64,000 nt of DNA, taken from NCBI GenBank assembly GCA_027532905.1, contig JAPZUA010000001.1, forward strand, positions 1-64,000. Reading direction: 5' to 3'. Under the pieces are notes generated by a model. That model was not told the origin of the DNA. It did no database searches and saw only the letters and a list, made by a program, of their open reading frames with translations. Position 1 is the stretch's first letter. Every line of letters begins with the position of its first letter. The translations under genes were made by a program, and so were the position numbers. Of the stretch, positions 24,159 through 33,575 are shown piece by piece. This stretch comes from Magnetospirillum sp. GTDB taxonomy: Bacteria > Pseudomonadota > Alphaproteobacteria > CACIAM-22H2.

Positions 24159-24980
24159 GTGGCAGACATTGCGGCAAACAACATTGGCGCCAAGGACTTT
24201 GTCGATATCGATCGCGTGAGCCTCGTCTATCGCACCAAGGACGGCGACACGCTCGCCCTCAAAGACGCCGACGTGAAGATCGCCAAGGGCGAATTCGTGT
24301 CGGTGGTCGGCCCCTCGGGCTGTGGCAAATCGACCCTGCTGAAGCTCGTCTCCGGCCTCTATACCGCGACCACGGGCAACGTCATCGTCGGCGGCACGGA
24401 AGTGACCGGGCCGCTCAAGATTTGCGGCATGGCCTTCCAGAATTCGATCATGCTGCCGTGGCGCACGCTGATCGACAACGTGCTGCTGCCGCTCGAAATC
24501 GTCGAACCGCATGCCCGAACCTTTCGGCGCGACCGCGACAAGCACGTAGCCGCAGCCAAGGAACTTCTCGCGACCGTCGGCTTGTCGGGCTTCGAAGAGA
24601 AGTTTCCGTGGCAATTGTCGGGCGGCATGCAGCAGCGCGGCTCGCTGTGCCGCGCGCTGATTCACAGCCCCGAATTGCTGCTGCTCGACGAGCCCTTCGC
24701 AGCGCTCGACGCGTTCACGCGCGAAGAACTGTGGGACGTCGTCCAAGCGCTTTGGATCAAGAAGCGCCCGACCGTAATGCTGATCACGCACGATCTGCGC
24801 GAGGCCGTGTATCTCTCGGACCGCGTTTTCATGATGAGTGCGCGCCCCGGGCGCATCATCTCGACCAATCCTGTGGATTTCGCGCGCCCCCGTACGCCCG
24901 AAGACGCATTCAAACCCGAATTCGTGGACATCGTGCACCGGTTGCGCGACGAAATCTCGGCCGTTCGCGCCAAGAAATAG
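24159..24980 (+). CDS. ABC transporter ATP-binding protein, nitrate/sulfonate/pyrimidine-precursor type
   Basis: The 273-residue ATPase is of the SsuB/TauB/NrtD class, importers of small N- or S-compounds. It has Walker A GPSGCGKST, signature LSGGMQQRGSLCRAL, Walker B LLLLDEPFAALDAFTRE and the class-typical LWIKKRPTVMLITHDLREAVYLSDRV. A GTG start at 24159 follows GGAGG by about nine bases. No permease or binding-protein gene adjoins it: urate genes lie on one side and a histidine kinase on the other. Its partners must be elsewhere, or the transporter was broken up. Location beside urate genes suggests a purine-related substrate, which is only inference. Confidence 0.88.
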   Translation: MADIAANNIGAKDFVDIDRVSLVYRTKDGDTLALKDADVKIAKGEFVSVVGPSGCGKSTLLKLVSGLYTATTGNVIVGGTEVTGPLKICGMAFQNSIMLPWRTLIDNVLLPLEIVEPHARTFRRDRDKHVAAAKELLATVGLSGFEEKFPWQLSGGMQQRGSLCRALIHSPELLLLDEPFAALDAFTREELWDVVQALWIKKRPTVMLITHDLREAVYLSDRVFMMSARPGRIISTNPVDFARPRTPEDAFKPEFVDIVHRLRDEISAVRAKK

Positions 24981-25055
24981 GCCTGCGACAGCGCCGCCTG
25001 GCGTGACCCAGCCGGTCCGCAGCACGTCCGCGTACATCGAAAGTTCATGATACTC

Positions 25056-25075
25056 CGGCAAACTTTTGCCGTTTT
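25056..25075 (+). terminator. Possible Rho-independent terminator after the ABC ATPase gene
   Basis: CGGCAA and TTGCCG (25056-25061 with 25066-25071) form a six-bp stem with loop ACTT, followed by TTTTC. It lies 76 bases after the ATPase stop. The rest of the 236-base gap to the kinase shows nothing recognisable. Confidence 0.55.
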
Positions 25076-25216
25076 CGGCGCTTTTTGCGATGATACCGGA
25101 CAATCGCGTCGCAATGGCGCTAGAGTCGGGCGATCGGCGATGGGTCGCGCGGGCAAGCGCAATCCGATGCCGAAATCGAAAACAGGCAGAACGGCGATGA
25201 AGCGGGCAGCGGAATA

Positions 25217-26272
25217 ATGAGAACGATGCGGGTCGAGGTTGCGCTTGACGCGCTTGCCGAACGCGTGGCCGACCCCGTCGTGCGGCTGGCGCGCGACGGG
25301 CGCATCTTGTTCGCCAATGCGGCCTTTGCGCGCGATTTCGGGCCGGCGCCGACGAATGTCATGGAACTCGCCGCCAACGGTGCCAACAGCGAAGCCCTCG
25401 TCGCAACGATCCTCGCCGGCACCGAAGCCGAGTTGCCGTTGACGGATGCCTCGGGCCGGCTGTGCATGGTTACGATCGACGCGATGCTCTCGGGCGACGA
25501 CGGGCATATGGTGGTGCTGCGCCCGCAGCACCCGGAAGCCTTGCGCGCCGGCGACGTGTTTCTCGCGACCGCAAGCCACGAACTGCGCACGCCGCTCAAC
25601 GCGATCCTGGGCTTTGCCCAGATGCTCGAGGAGGGGTTGGCGGGTCCGATGACCGACCGCCAGCGCGAATACGCGGCCTCCATCCGGGCCGGCGGCACGC
25701 TGTTGATGGGCATTGTCGAAGATCTGCTCGAAGCCGCCCAAGACGACGGCGTGGGCGAGCGCATGGCCGACAGCGCTTTCGACCTTGCAGCGCTCGCGCG
25801 CGCGCAGCGCGATTTGATGCGCGCCGAAGCCCAAGCGCGCCGCATCGAGATTGCCAGCGCCCTGCCCGATGCCCCCGTCCCCATGCGCGGCGACGCGCGC
25901 AAGCTCGCCAAAGCCGTGCTCGATCTGCTCGCCAATGCGATCCGCTTCTCCCCCATCGGCGGCACGGTCACGATCGGCATCGGCGAAAGCACCAGGGGCG
26001 GCATCGCACTCTGGGTCGGCGACCAGGGCCCCGGCATTCCGCCCACCGACAAACGCGGCCTCGGCGCACCGCAGATCAATTCCGACAATGCCTATATGCA
26101 GCGCACGCCGGGTGCGGGCATGAGCCTTGCCATCGTGCGCCATTACGTCGAACTGCATGGCGGACAGCTCGAATTGGGGGCTGGCCCCGGTGGCGGTGCC
26201 GCTGTGACGATCCGACTGCCCGCCGACCGGCGCTTGAGTGCGGCCGAAATGCGCCGCTTCGAAAAGGCCTAA
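25217..26272 (+). CDS. PAS-domain sensor histidine kinase
   Basis: The 351-residue kinase has an N-terminal PAS-like domain (residues ~8-105; VADPVVRLARDGRILFANAAF), a HisKA domain with phospho-acceptor His121 in ATASHELRTPLNAILGFAQ, and an HATPase_c domain (N-box LLANAIRFSP, then GDQGPGIP and a degenerate G2 box GAGMSLAIVRHYVELHGG). It lacks membrane segments and a receiver. No cognate response regulator is adjacent; the neighbours are an ABC ATPase gene and, converging with a three-base overlap, a flavin-binding protein gene. It may phosphorylate a distant single-domain regulator. Confidence 0.88.
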   Translation: MRTMRVEVALDALAERVADPVVRLARDGRILFANAAFARDFGPAPTNVMELAANGANSEALVATILAGTEAELPLTDASGRLCMVTIDAMLSGDDGHMVVLRPQHPEALRAGDVFLATASHELRTPLNAILGFAQMLEEGLAGPMTDRQREYAASIRAGGTLLMGIVEDLLEAAQDDGVGERMADSAFDLAALARAQRDLMRAEAQARRIEIASALPDAPVPMRGDARKLAKAVLDLLANAIRFSPIGGTVTIGIGESTRGGIALWVGDQGPGIPPTDKRGLGAPQINSDNAYMQRTPGAGMSLAIVRHYVELHGGQLELGAGPGGGAAVTIRLPADRRLSAAEMRRFEKA

Positions 26273-26862
26273 CGCATATTCTCGAGCTTCGCCGTAAGCT
26301 CGGCGATCTTGGCGTCGCGCTCGGCCAACGCTGCGGCCACGTCGTCGGCCGGAATCATCATTGGGATATGCTGCGGGCAGTTGCTGTCCCACGCGGCGAC
26401 GCGAAACAGCAAAGCGCGCTCCGGTGTCGCTTTGTAGCCTTGCGGCATCAGGCTTTGGAGCAATACCGCGTCCCCCTCGATAGCCTCGAGCGTGCCCCAG
26501 ATTTTCACACGCCGACGATGCACGTAGTCCATCACGAAAAGATGCGCTTTGGGATTGTCGGCGAGATTGCCGAGCGTGATGTATTGCCGGTTGCCGCTAT
26601 AGTCGGCAAAGCCCAGCGTGTGCGCATCGAGCGTGCGGATGAAGCCGGCGGGCCCGCCGCGATGCTGGATGTAGGGCTGGCCGTCGGCATTGACCGTCGC
26701 AAGATAGGCGGTGCGCTGCTCGGCGAGGAAGGCAGCGAGGTCGGCCGTGACTTCCGTCTGCCAGCCGCCCGCCTCCTCCATGCGCCGATAGGCCGCGCGC
26801 GATCCCTTCTGCTGCTGGATTGACTTTACGGAAGGCGTAAAGGCGATGTCGCTTGAGATCAT
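26269..26862 (-). CDS. Pyridoxamine 5'-phosphate oxidase-like flavin-binding protein
   Basis: The 197-residue protein has the split-barrel PNPOx fold that binds FMN or similar cofactors: AFLAEQRTAYLATVNADGQPYIQHRGGPAGF, then YITLGNLADNPKAHLFVMDY and RRVKIWGTLEAI. True pyridoxamine phosphate oxidases differ and sit in biosynthetic settings; this belongs to the general FMN-binding oxidoreductase group. A short coiled tail (AALAERDAKIAELTAKLENM) ends the protein. It lies 23 bases after the AhpD-like gene and under the same promoter, controlled presumably by the divergent LysR regulator. The 3' end overlaps that of the kinase gene. Confidence 0.8.
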   Translation of the reverse strand: MISSDIAFTPSVKSIQQQKGSRAAYRRMEEAGGWQTEVTADLAAFLAEQRTAYLATVNADGQPYIQHRGGPAGFIRTLDAHTLGFADYSGNRQYITLGNLADNPKAHLFVMDYVHRRRVKIWGTLEAIEGDAVLLQSLMPQGYKATPERALLFRVAAWDSNCPQHIPMMIPADDVAAALAERDAKIAELTAKLENMR

Positions 26863-26885
26863 GGCGCGGCCCTCGGACGGAACGG

Positions 26886-27437
26886 TTAAGCGGCGATGCT
26901 GGGCTTGACGGCCGGGAAATCGACCGGCGTTGCCGCAACTTCGTTGACGTAGTTGGTGAGCGTATTGAGCGCGACATTCGCCACGATCTCGAGGATCGCG
27001 GCATTGTCGAAGCCTGCGCCACGCACCGCCGCCAAATCGCCTTCGCCCACATGGCCGCGCGCTTCGACGATCTTTTTGGCGAACACGAGGGCCGCGTCGG
27101 TCTTGGCGTCCGAAGCATGGCCGGCGCGTGCTTTGGCAATATCGTCTGCGCCGATCTTGGCCATGTTGGCGGCAATGTAGCTGTGCGCGGCCAGGCAGTA
27201 GCCGCAGCCATTCGCTTCGGCGACCGTCAGCGCGATCGCCTCGCGGGTTTTGAGGTCGAGCGTGCCGGCACCGAGCGCGCCAGAAAAGCCGAGATAGCCG
27301 TCCAAAGCGGCCGGGGCATTGGCAAGAACGCGAAACAGGTTGGGCACCGAGCCAAATTTGCCGTTCACGGCCTTGAGGCTGGCTTGGGCAGCTGCAGGCG
27401 AGGCTTCGATTGAGGCGGTTGGCGCAATACGCGACAT
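26886..27437 (-). CDS. AhpD-like peroxidase-related protein (carboxymuconolactone decarboxylase family)
   Basis: The 183-residue all-alpha protein carries the AhpD redox signature Glu-x-x-x-Cys78-Gly-Tyr-Cys81-x3-His85 (EANGCGYCLAAHS). AhpD-type proteins use the CxxC pair in peroxide reduction or thiol transfer. The PNLFRVLANAP and GAGTLDLKTREAIALTVAE segments match the peroxidase-related subgroup. A good binding site (GGAGA) precedes the start. It leads a two-gene operon with the flavin-binding protein and is transcribed divergently from the LysR gene, a common arrangement for a small redox-stress unit. Confidence 0.86.
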   Translation of the reverse strand: MSRIAPTASIEASPAAAQASLKAVNGKFGSVPNLFRVLANAPAALDGYLGFSGALGAGTLDLKTREAIALTVAEANGCGYCLAAHSYIAANMAKIGADDIAKARAGHASDAKTDAALVFAKKIVEARGHVGEGDLAAVRGAGFDNAAILEIVANVALNTLTNYVNEVAATPVDFPAVKPSIAA

Positions 27438-27540
27438 GGGGTCTTCTCCGATGGGTTTGCAGCAGGTCCGATACCCGCCGACACCCAGACAATGCGCTCT
27501 TGCCGTTTATGTGATAATATAGTCATTGTGACGTAGTTAA

Positions 27541-27555
27541 TTGCAAAGGGTGCAA
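27541..27555. promoter_or_regulatory. LysR-type T-N11-A box
   Basis: TTGCA-AAGGG-TGCAA is a perfect five-base inverted repeat containing T27542 and A27554, the T-N11-A spacing of LysR sites. It lies four bases before the lysR ATG in the 122-base intergenic region shared with the AhpD-like gene, so it may serve autorepression and control of the divergent operon. Confidence 0.6.
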
Positions 27556-27559
27556 TAAT

Positions 27560-28459
27560 ATGGATCGCTTCGAAGATCTCTCCGCTTTTGTCGCGGTGGC
27601 CGAACTCAAAAGCTTTGCGGCCGCCGCACGCCGGCTCGGCGTATCGGCATCGGCCGCAACGCGCGCAGTGGCCGCACTCGAAACGCGCCTCGGCGTGCGG
27701 CTGCTGCAACGCACGACGCGCTCGGTCACGCCGACGGACGCGGGCGAACGCTATCTGGCGCGCGCGCGCAGCGTGCTTGCCGACCTTGCCGAGGCCGACG
27801 ACATGGCGCGCGCCGAGCGCGACGAACCTTCGGGCCGCCTGTCCGCGACGGCGCCGGCGATGTTCGGCCGGCTGCATGTGGGCCCGTTGATGTGCAGCTT
27901 TCTCGAACGCCATCGCAACGCGACCGGCGAATTGCACTTGTCCGACCGCATGGTAAATCTCGTCGAAGACGGCATCGACCTAGCCGTGCGCATCGGCACG
28001 CTCGCGGATTCGAGTTTCGTAGTCCGCAAGCTCGGCAGCACGCGGCGCGTCGTCGTTGCGGCACCCGCCTATCTTGCGGGACACGGTACGCCGCAAACGC
28101 CTGCCGACCTCGCCCAGCATCGCCTTGTGCGTTTCTCCGCACTCGGCGGCGCCAATGAATGGCGCTTTTCCGAGGGCGGGCGCGAGAAGCGGCTGGCGAT
28201 CGTGCCGCGCTACACGACCAACAGTGCCGATGCCGCCCTCTGGCATGCCGAGCGCGGCGGCGGGTTGACGATGGTGCTTGCCTATCAGGCGGCTGAGGCC
28301 GTGCGGGCGGGCCGCCTTCGCATCGTGCTCGCAGACTGCGAACCGCCACCGCTGCCGATCCAGATCGTCTATCCTGCGAGCCCGTACGTGCCCTCGAAAG
28401 TGCGCGCCTTCATCGATCTCGCGCGCGAAACCGTCGATTGGAACTTCGTCGATTTTTGA
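27560..28459 (+). CDS. LysR-family transcriptional regulator
   Basis: The 299-residue regulator has the N-terminal winged helix (DLSAFVAVAELKSFAAAARRLGVS, then ASAATRAVAALETRLGVRLL) and a periplasmic-binding-like effector domain (residues ~90-295; LHLSDRMVNLVEDGIDLAVR, ending FIDLARETV). It falls in the CrgA/YhjC-like subgroup. It is divergent from the AhpD-like and flavin-binding genes, its probable targets. A T-N11-A palindrome overlaps its translation start region. Its stop directly abuts that of the M20 hydrolase. Effector unknown. Confidence 0.93.
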   Translation: MDRFEDLSAFVAVAELKSFAAAARRLGVSASAATRAVAALETRLGVRLLQRTTRSVTPTDAGERYLARARSVLADLAEADDMARAERDEPSGRLSATAPAMFGRLHVGPLMCSFLERHRNATGELHLSDRMVNLVEDGIDLAVRIGTLADSSFVVRKLGSTRRVVVAAPAYLAGHGTPQTPADLAQHRLVRFSALGGANEWRFSEGGREKRLAIVPRYTTNSADAALWHAERGGGLTMVLAYQAAEAVRAGRLRIVLADCEPPPLPIQIVYPASPYVPSKVRAFIDLARETVDWNFVDF

Positions 28460-29698
28460 TCAGGAATCGGCGAGTGCTTGCAGGCAGTCGGCCAGCACGC
28501 GCGCACCGGCTGCAAGATCGCCGGGGCTTGCGGCTTCCGCCTCGTTGTGGCTGATGCCGCGCGCGCAAGGCACGAAGATCATGCCGGCCGGCCCCAGCGG
28601 CGCCACATGCATCGCGTCGTGCCCTGCACCGGACGGCATGTCCATATGCGGCAAGCCCAGTTGGACCGTCGCATCGCGCACGAGATCGACGATCTTGGCG
28701 TCGAAAACCGTCGGCTCGACATGCACGACCTTCTCGACCTTGGCCGCGCAAGGGCCAACGCTCGCCTGCACGACCTTGTCGATCGCGTCGCCGAGCCTGG
28801 TCAGAACCGCACTCTCGGGATGGCGGAAATCGATCGTGAAATGCACCTGGCCCGGCACCGTATTGGGCGAACCGGGCCGGCATTCGAAACGGCCGACCGT
28901 GAAGCGCACGATGTCGGCCGGATCGTGCATGTGCCGCTCCAGCGCCTGGATTGCGGCGACCGCACTTTTGAGCGCGTCTTTGCGCACGCGCAGCGGCGTG
29001 GTGCCCGCATGCGCTTCCTCGCCGAAAATGTCGATCGTGTAGCGTTGCGAGCCTTGGATGCCGGTCACAACGCCGATCGTCTTTGATTCTGCCTCCAGGC
29101 GCGGACCTTGCTCGATATGCGTCTCGATGTAGGCATGGAAGCGTCGGTCGAATTCGCCGACTGTGCGGCACGGAGCCGCAGCAAGCGTCTGGGCCAACGC
29201 ATCGGCGAGTTTCACGCCGGCGCGATCTTCGACCGCCAGCATGCGCTCAAGATCGTAGTGACCGGCCCAAACGGCGGAGCCCATCGCACCAGGCTGGAAG
29301 CGGCTGCCCTCCTCGTTCATCCAGGCGACGACGCCGACGGGTCGCTTGGTGCGAATACCGGCATCGTCGAGCGCTTCGAGCGCTTCGAAACCTGCCAGCA
29401 CGCCGTACATGCCATCGTACTTGCCGCCCGTAGGCTGGCTGTCCATGTGCGAGCCGGTCAGCACCGGAGCGGCGTCGTTTTCGGTGCCGGCACGGCGCAC
29501 ATGCAGATTGCCGATCGGATCGCTGAACACGTCGTAACCGCGCGCTTGCGCCCATTGCCCCAGAAGCAGACGGGCGGCCGCATCCTCCGGCGAAAGGGCC
29601 TGGCGATTGACCCCGCCTTTGGGCAAGCCGCCGAGACGGGCCATGTCGACATGGCGCTGCCACAGGCGGGTTTCGTCGATTTTGTCAGACGCGCGCAT
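28460..29698 (-). CDS. M20-family allantoate amidohydrolase / N-carbamoylase-type hydrolase
   Basis: The 412-residue zinc enzyme belongs to the hydantoinase/carbamoylase group of M20, which includes allantoate amidohydrolase (AllC) and ureidoglycolate hydrolase. Metal-ligand and catalytic motifs are intact: GSHMDSQPTGGKYDGMYGV, WMNEEGSRFQPGAMGS, HIEQGPRLE, the dimerisation-domain segment EEAHAGTTPL and the late SGAGHDAMHVA. The start ATG 29698 has GGAG upstream. It lies 72 bases after ureG and reads in the same direction, so it may be the last gene of the urease operon. Given PuuD, UraH and PuuE in the window, allantoate is the best substrate guess; N-carbamoyl-amino acids remain possible. 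Confidence 0.86.
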   Translation of the reverse strand: MRASDKIDETRLWQRHVDMARLGGLPKGGVNRQALSPEDAAARLLLGQWAQARGYDVFSDPIGNLHVRRAGTENDAAPVLTGSHMDSQPTGGKYDGMYGVLAGFEALEALDDAGIRTKRPVGVVAWMNEEGSRFQPGAMGSAVWAGHYDLERMLAVEDRAGVKLADALAQTLAAAPCRTVGEFDRRFHAYIETHIEQGPRLEAESKTIGVVTGIQGSQRYTIDIFGEEAHAGTTPLRVRKDALKSAVAAIQALERHMHDPADIVRFTVGRFECRPGSPNTVPGQVHFTIDFRHPESAVLTRLGDAIDKVVQASVGPCAAKVEKVVHVEPTVFDAKIVDLVRDATVQLGLPHMDMPSGAGHDAMHVAPLGPAGMIFVPCARGISHNEAEAASPGDLAAGARVLADCLQALADS

Positions 29699-29770
29699 TG
29701 CTGCTCCGTTCCAGATGCCGAACCTCTTCCATGCCCTGACGCGCCTGCGGATGCAAGCGTGCGCGCATTG

Positions 29771-30397
29771 CTACGCCGCCGCGCGCGGGCGCGGCTTGAG
29801 TCCGCCTTTTTGGCAGATGAAATCGGCGATTTCGGCGACGGCCTTGCCGGCCTTGATCTGCGCGAAAATGAACGGGCGGTCACCGCGCATTTTGCGCGCA
29901 TCGCGGTCCATCACCTCAAGCGACGCGCCCACATAAGGCGCCAGATCGATCTTGTTGATGATCAGCAGATCCGAGCGCGTGATGCCGGGCCCGCCTTTGC
30001 GCGGGATCTTGTCGCCGGCCGACACGTCGATCACGTAGAGCGTAATGTCGGCAAGCTCCGGCGAGAATGTGGCCGCCAGATTGTCGCCGCCGCTTTCGAC
30101 GAACAGCAATTCGAGCCCGGGGAATTTGGCGGTCATCTCGGCGCAAGCGGCCAGATTCATCGAGGCGTCCTCGCGAATGGCCGTGTGCGGGCAGCCGCCG
30201 GTTTCCACGCCCATGATGCGCGACGGATCGAGCGCGCCCGAGCGCGTGAGGAACTGCGCGTCTTCTTTGGTGTAGATGTCGTTGGTGATGGCGGCTACGT
30301 CGAGCACGTCGCGCAAGTGCTTGCACAGCGCATCGACCAATGCCGTCTTGCCCGAGCCGACCGGCCCGCCGATACCGACGCGAAGGGGTCCTGTCAT
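29771..30397 (-). CDS. ureG: Urease accessory GTPase UreG
   Basis: The 208-residue GTPase helps insert nickel into urease by GTP-dependent transfer within the UreDFG complex. It has the P-loop GGPVGSGKT (residues 10-18), the conserved [16 protein letters not shown] loop with the CPH metal motif, [18 protein letters not shown] and the base-recognition NKID. Its start overlaps the ureF stop by ATGA. Confidence 0.97.
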   Translation of the reverse strand: MTGPLRVGIGGPVGSGKTALVDALCKHLRDVLDVAAITNDIYTKEDAQFLTRSGALDPSRIMGVETGGCPHTAIREDASMNLAACAEMTAKFPGLELLFVESGGDNLAATFSPELADITLYVIDVSAGDKIPRKGGPGITRSDLLIINKIDLAPYVGASLEVMDRDARKMRGDRPFIFAQIKAGKAVAEIADFICQKGGLKPRPRAAA

Positions 30398-31080
30398 GAT
30401 CTGAACAACCTCGAATATTGGGTTTCATGGCGAAAGGAGAGCGCGTCGAGCGCAGGAGCCGCTGTTCCTGCGTCCTCGAGCATGCGCGTTTGGGCGGCTG
30501 CGGCGGCCTTGGCAACCGCGGGCTCGACGGCCGCGAGAACGCGCTGGCCGTCGGTTTGGCCAAGCGGGATGGCGCGAACCGCCGCCGACACGAGATTGGC
30601 CGCGAATGCGTGCAGATAGGCTGCCAACGCAGACGTCGCATCGATTTTGGCGATTGCCGCGGCGCACGCGACAGCGACCGGATAGGCGGGGCGGATTTCG
30701 GCCGCAGCAAGCCGTTCGCGCCAGACCGTGATCTCGACGGGCCAGGCATCGCCGATCGCGCGCATGAAGCTTTCGCCCTGCTGGATCGACTCAAGCGCCA
30801 ATTCGCCGGTCCCGCGCATTGCGGCCGCCCATTCGGCGACTTCGAGAAAGGACGCATCATCTCCGTCCGCCACAGCCCGATGCGCGCACACGAAAAAAAC
30901 GCCATCGGCGCGCGGACTGCCCTGCTCGAGCAGGTCTTCGATCCACGCTTGAAGCGAGATGCGGTCGGCAACGAGCCCTTCGTCGATCGCCGCTTCGAGC
31001 GCGTGGCTATAGGCGAAGGCACCGACCGGAAAAGACGGCGACAGCCACGCCAGCAGCTTCAGCAAGCCGTCAGCTGCCAT
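30394..31080 (-). CDS. ureF: Urease accessory protein UreF
   Basis: The 228-residue helical protein acts with UreD and UreG in nickel delivery to apo-urease. The family opening [27 protein letters not shown] and the conserved C-terminal [16 protein letters not shown] are clear. The start ATG 31080 overlaps the end of ureE by 11 bases; upstream in-frame codons lie deep in ureE and lack coding signal. Confidence 0.95.
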   Translation of the reverse strand: MAADGLLKLLAWLSPSFPVGAFAYSHALEAAIDEGLVADRISLQAWIEDLLEQGSPRADGVFFVCAHRAVADGDDASFLEVAEWAAAMRGTGELALESIQQGESFMRAIGDAWPVEITVWRERLAAAEIRPAYPVAVACAAAIAKIDATSALAAYLHAFAANLVSAAVRAIPLGQTDGQRVLAAVEPAVAKAAAAAQTRMLEDAGTAAPALDALSFRHETQYSRLFRS

Positions 31081-31519
31081 GGGCGTGGCTCGCGTAAGCG
31101 CCGGGCTCGGGATCGAACGGGGCTTCGTGCGCGCGCACCGTCGCACCGAGCCCTGTGGCCATCTCGGCGATCACATGGTCGGCGGCAAGCCGTAGCGTGC
31201 CGCCGGCTAGGATCTGTACGGCCAAATGCCGGTTGCCGACATGCCAAGCAAGCCGCGCCAAGTGGCTCGCGTCCGCGCATGCGATGTCGATGACGGATTC
31301 GGGGGCAGCACGCACTTCGACATAGCGTCCGTCGTCGAGGGCAAGCCCATCGCCCTGTTTGAGATGCGTCGCGTGAACGAGATCGAGCAGGAATTCGAAT
31401 CCCTCGTCGGCGCGCATCGTCAGGCGGCGGCGATGGCGCGCGTCGGAGGCGAGCGTGACATGGCCCGCCTTGCGCGCCGTATCCCAAGTCCCCGCCGGTT
31501 CGACCGCCAAAGCGCGCAT
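31070..31519 (-). CDS. ureE: Urease nickel metallochaperone UreE
   Basis: The 149-residue protein carries nickel to urease. Recognisable parts are RRRLTMRADEGFEFLLDL, LKQGDGLALDDGRYVEV and the metal-binding core HLARLAWHVGNRHLAVQ. The His-rich C-terminal tail known from Klebsiella is missing; only SHAHGS remains, so nickel storage capacity is probably low. ATG 31519 overlaps the ureC stop as TGATG. Confidence 0.93.
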   Translation of the reverse strand: MRALAVEPAGTWDTARKAGHVTLASDARHRRRLTMRADEGFEFLLDLVHATHLKQGDGLALDDGRYVEVRAAPESVIDIACADASHLARLAWHVGNRHLAVQILAGGTLRLAADHVIAEMATGLGATVRAHEAPFDPEPGAYASHAHGS

Positions 31520-33228
31520 CAGAACAAGAAGTAGCGCTGGGCCAGCGGCAGCGAGGTCGCGGGCTCGCACGTGATGCGCTTGCCGTCGGCGCGCACCTCG
31601 TAGGTCTCGGGATCGACCTCGACCTCGGGCGTGGCGTCGTTGTGGCGCATGTTCTTCTTGCCGATCTTGCGCGTGTTGGAAACCGGCAGAACATGGCGGC
31701 CGAGACCGAGCTTGCGGCCGATATCGTCGTCGTGCGCGAGTTTCGAAACGAAGGTTAGGTTCGACGACGCCAGCGCCTTGCCGAACGAGGCGAACATCGG
31801 CCGGTAATGCACGGGCTGCGGCGTCGGGATCGAGGCGTTGGGATCGCCCATGGGGGCAGCCGCGATCGAACCGCATTTGAGGATCATTTCGGGTTTGGCA
31901 CCGAAGAACGCGGGTTGCCAGATCACGAGATCGGCGTATTTGCCCTTCTCGACCGAACCCACATAGCGCGAAATACCCTGCGCGATGGCCGGATTGATCG
32001 TGTATTTGGCGAGATAGCGCTTGGCGCGCTGGTTGTCGTTGTCGCCGGTTTCGCCTTCGAGACGGCCGCGCTGCTGCTTCATCTTGTGCGCCGTCTGCCA
32101 GGTGCGCGTGATCACCTCGCCGATGCGGCCCATGGCTTGGCTGTCCGAACTCATCATCGAGATCGCACCCAGATCGTGCAGAATGTCTTCGGCCGCGATG
32201 GTTTCGCGCCGGATGCGGCTTTCGGCAAAGGCAACGTCTTCGGGGATGCGCGGATCGAGATGGTGGCACACCATCAGCATGTCGAGATGCTCGTCGATCG
32301 TGTTGACAGTGAAGGGCCGCGTGGGATTGGTCGAGGACGGCAGCACGTTGGGCAGCCCCACGACCTTGATGATGTCCGGCGCATGGCCCCCGCCCGCACC
32401 TTCCGTGTGGAAGGCGTGGATCGTGCGGCCCTTGAACGCGGCGATCGTGTCTTCGACGAAGCCGCTTTCGTTGAGCGTGTCGGTGTGGATCGCGACTTGG
32501 ATGTCGTATTTCTCAGCGAGTTTCAGGCACGCGTCGATGGCGTTGGGCGTGGTGCCCCAATCTTCGTGCAGCTTCATGCCGCACGCACCTGCGCGCACCA
32601 TCTCCACCATCGGCGCTTGCGCCGAGGCGTTGCCCTTGCCGAAAAACCCGAGATTGATCGGCAGGCCTTCGGCCGCTTCGAGCATGCGATGCATGTGCCA
32701 CGGCCCCGGCGTGCAGGTCGTGGCCGAAGTACCGGCCGCTGGCCCCGTGCCGCCGCCGAGCATCGTTGTGATGCCCGAATAGAGCGCGTCTTCGACCTGC
32801 TGCGGGCAGATGAAATGGATGTGCGAGTCGATGCCGCCGGCCGTAACGATGCGCCCCTCGCCCGCAATCACTTCGGTGCCGGGGCCAATCACGATATCCA
32901 CGCCGGGCTGGATATCCGGATTTCCGGCCTTGCCGAGAGCCGCGATCTTGCCGTCCTTGAGACCGATGTCGCATTTGACGATGCCCCACCAATCGAGCAC
33001 CACGGCATTCGTGATGACGGTGTCGACGGCTCCTTCGCGGCGGCTGCGCTGGCTCTGCCCCATGCCGTCGCGGATGACCTTGCCGCCGCCGAACTTCACT
33101 TCCTCGCCGTAGGTCGTAAGATCCTTCTCGACCTCGATCACGAGATCGGTATCGGCCAGGCGAATACGATCGCCCGTCGTGGGGCCGTACATGCCGGCAT
33201 AGGCGGCGCGCGAAATCCGGAACGACAT
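31519..33228 (-). CDS. ureC: Urease subunit alpha
   Basis: The 569-residue catalytic subunit hydrolyses urea to ammonia and carbamate. Nickel ligands are visible in [10 protein letters not shown] (His136, His138), the carbamylated lysine in [15 protein letters not shown] (Lys219), and the active-site flap His in MVCHHLDP. Length matches the family (about 567-570). The start [20 protein letters not shown] is the canonical one; a longer frame to 33264 is rejected because it runs into ureB. One base separates it from ureB. All catalytic residues I can check are intact, so the enzyme should be active once nickel is loaded. Confidence 0.98.
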   Translation of the reverse strand: MSFRISRAAYAGMYGPTTGDRIRLADTDLVIEVEKDLTTYGEEVKFGGGKVIRDGMGQSQRSRREGAVDTVITNAVVLDWWGIVKCDIGLKDGKIAALGKAGNPDIQPGVDIVIGPGTEVIAGEGRIVTAGGIDSHIHFICPQQVEDALYSGITTMLGGGTGPAAGTSATTCTPGPWHMHRMLEAAEGLPINLGFFGKGNASAQAPMVEMVRAGACGMKLHEDWGTTPNAIDACLKLAEKYDIQVAIHTDTLNESGFVEDTIAAFKGRTIHAFHTEGAGGGHAPDIIKVVGLPNVLPSSTNPTRPFTVNTIDEHLDMLMVCHHLDPRIPEDVAFAESRIRRETIAAEDILHDLGAISMMSSDSQAMGRIGEVITRTWQTAHKMKQQRGRLEGETGDNDNQRAKRYLAKYTINPAIAQGISRYVGSVEKGKYADLVIWQPAFFGAKPEMILKCGSIAAAPMGDPNASIPTPQPVHYRPMFASFGKALASSNLTFVSKLAHDDDIGRKLGLGRHVLPVSNTRKIGKKNMRHNDATPEVEVDPETYEVRADGKRITCEPATSLPLAQRYFLF

Positions 33229-33229
33229 G

Positions 33230-33565
33230 CTATTTCCCCCGCTTCTTGGATTTGCTGCGCACAAGCGGACCGTTCACGGCACCGCGGAACCCGTGAACGA
33301 TGCGCGCGCCCGCATAGGCCACGAGGGCCACTTCGCGCGTTTGCCCGGGTTCGAAGCGCACGGCCGTACCGGCCGGAATGTCGAGGCGCATGCCGTAGGC
33401 GGCTTGGCGGTCGAACTGCAAAGCGGGATTGGTTTCGAAGAAATGGTAGTGCGAGCCGACCTGAATTGGGCGGTCGCCCGAATTCGCGACTTTCATCGCG
33501 ACCGACGGGCGCCCTGCATTGAGTTCGATCTCGCCGGACGCCACCAGAATCTCACCGGGTTTCAT
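33230..33565 (-). CDS. ureB: Urease subunit beta
   Basis: The 111-residue structural subunit shows the family opening [18 protein letters not shown], then [17 protein letters not shown] and [21 protein letters not shown] strong binding site (GGAGG) lies just before ATG 33565. The last residues are unusually basic ([10 protein letters not shown]). It sits between ureA (10 bases) and ureC (1 base). Confidence 0.97.
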   Translation of the reverse strand: MKPGEILVASGEIELNAGRPSVAMKVANSGDRPIQVGSHYHFFETNPALQFDRQAAYGMRLDIPAGTAVRFEPGQTREVALVAYAGARIVHGFRGAVNGPLVRSKSKKRGK

Positions 33566-33575
33566 GGGGCCTCCG

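Noticed and set aside
31807-33522. A 571-codon open frame on the plus strand across ureC and ureB
   Set aside because: It is antisense to clear urease genes, shows no family motif and has shadow-like composition.
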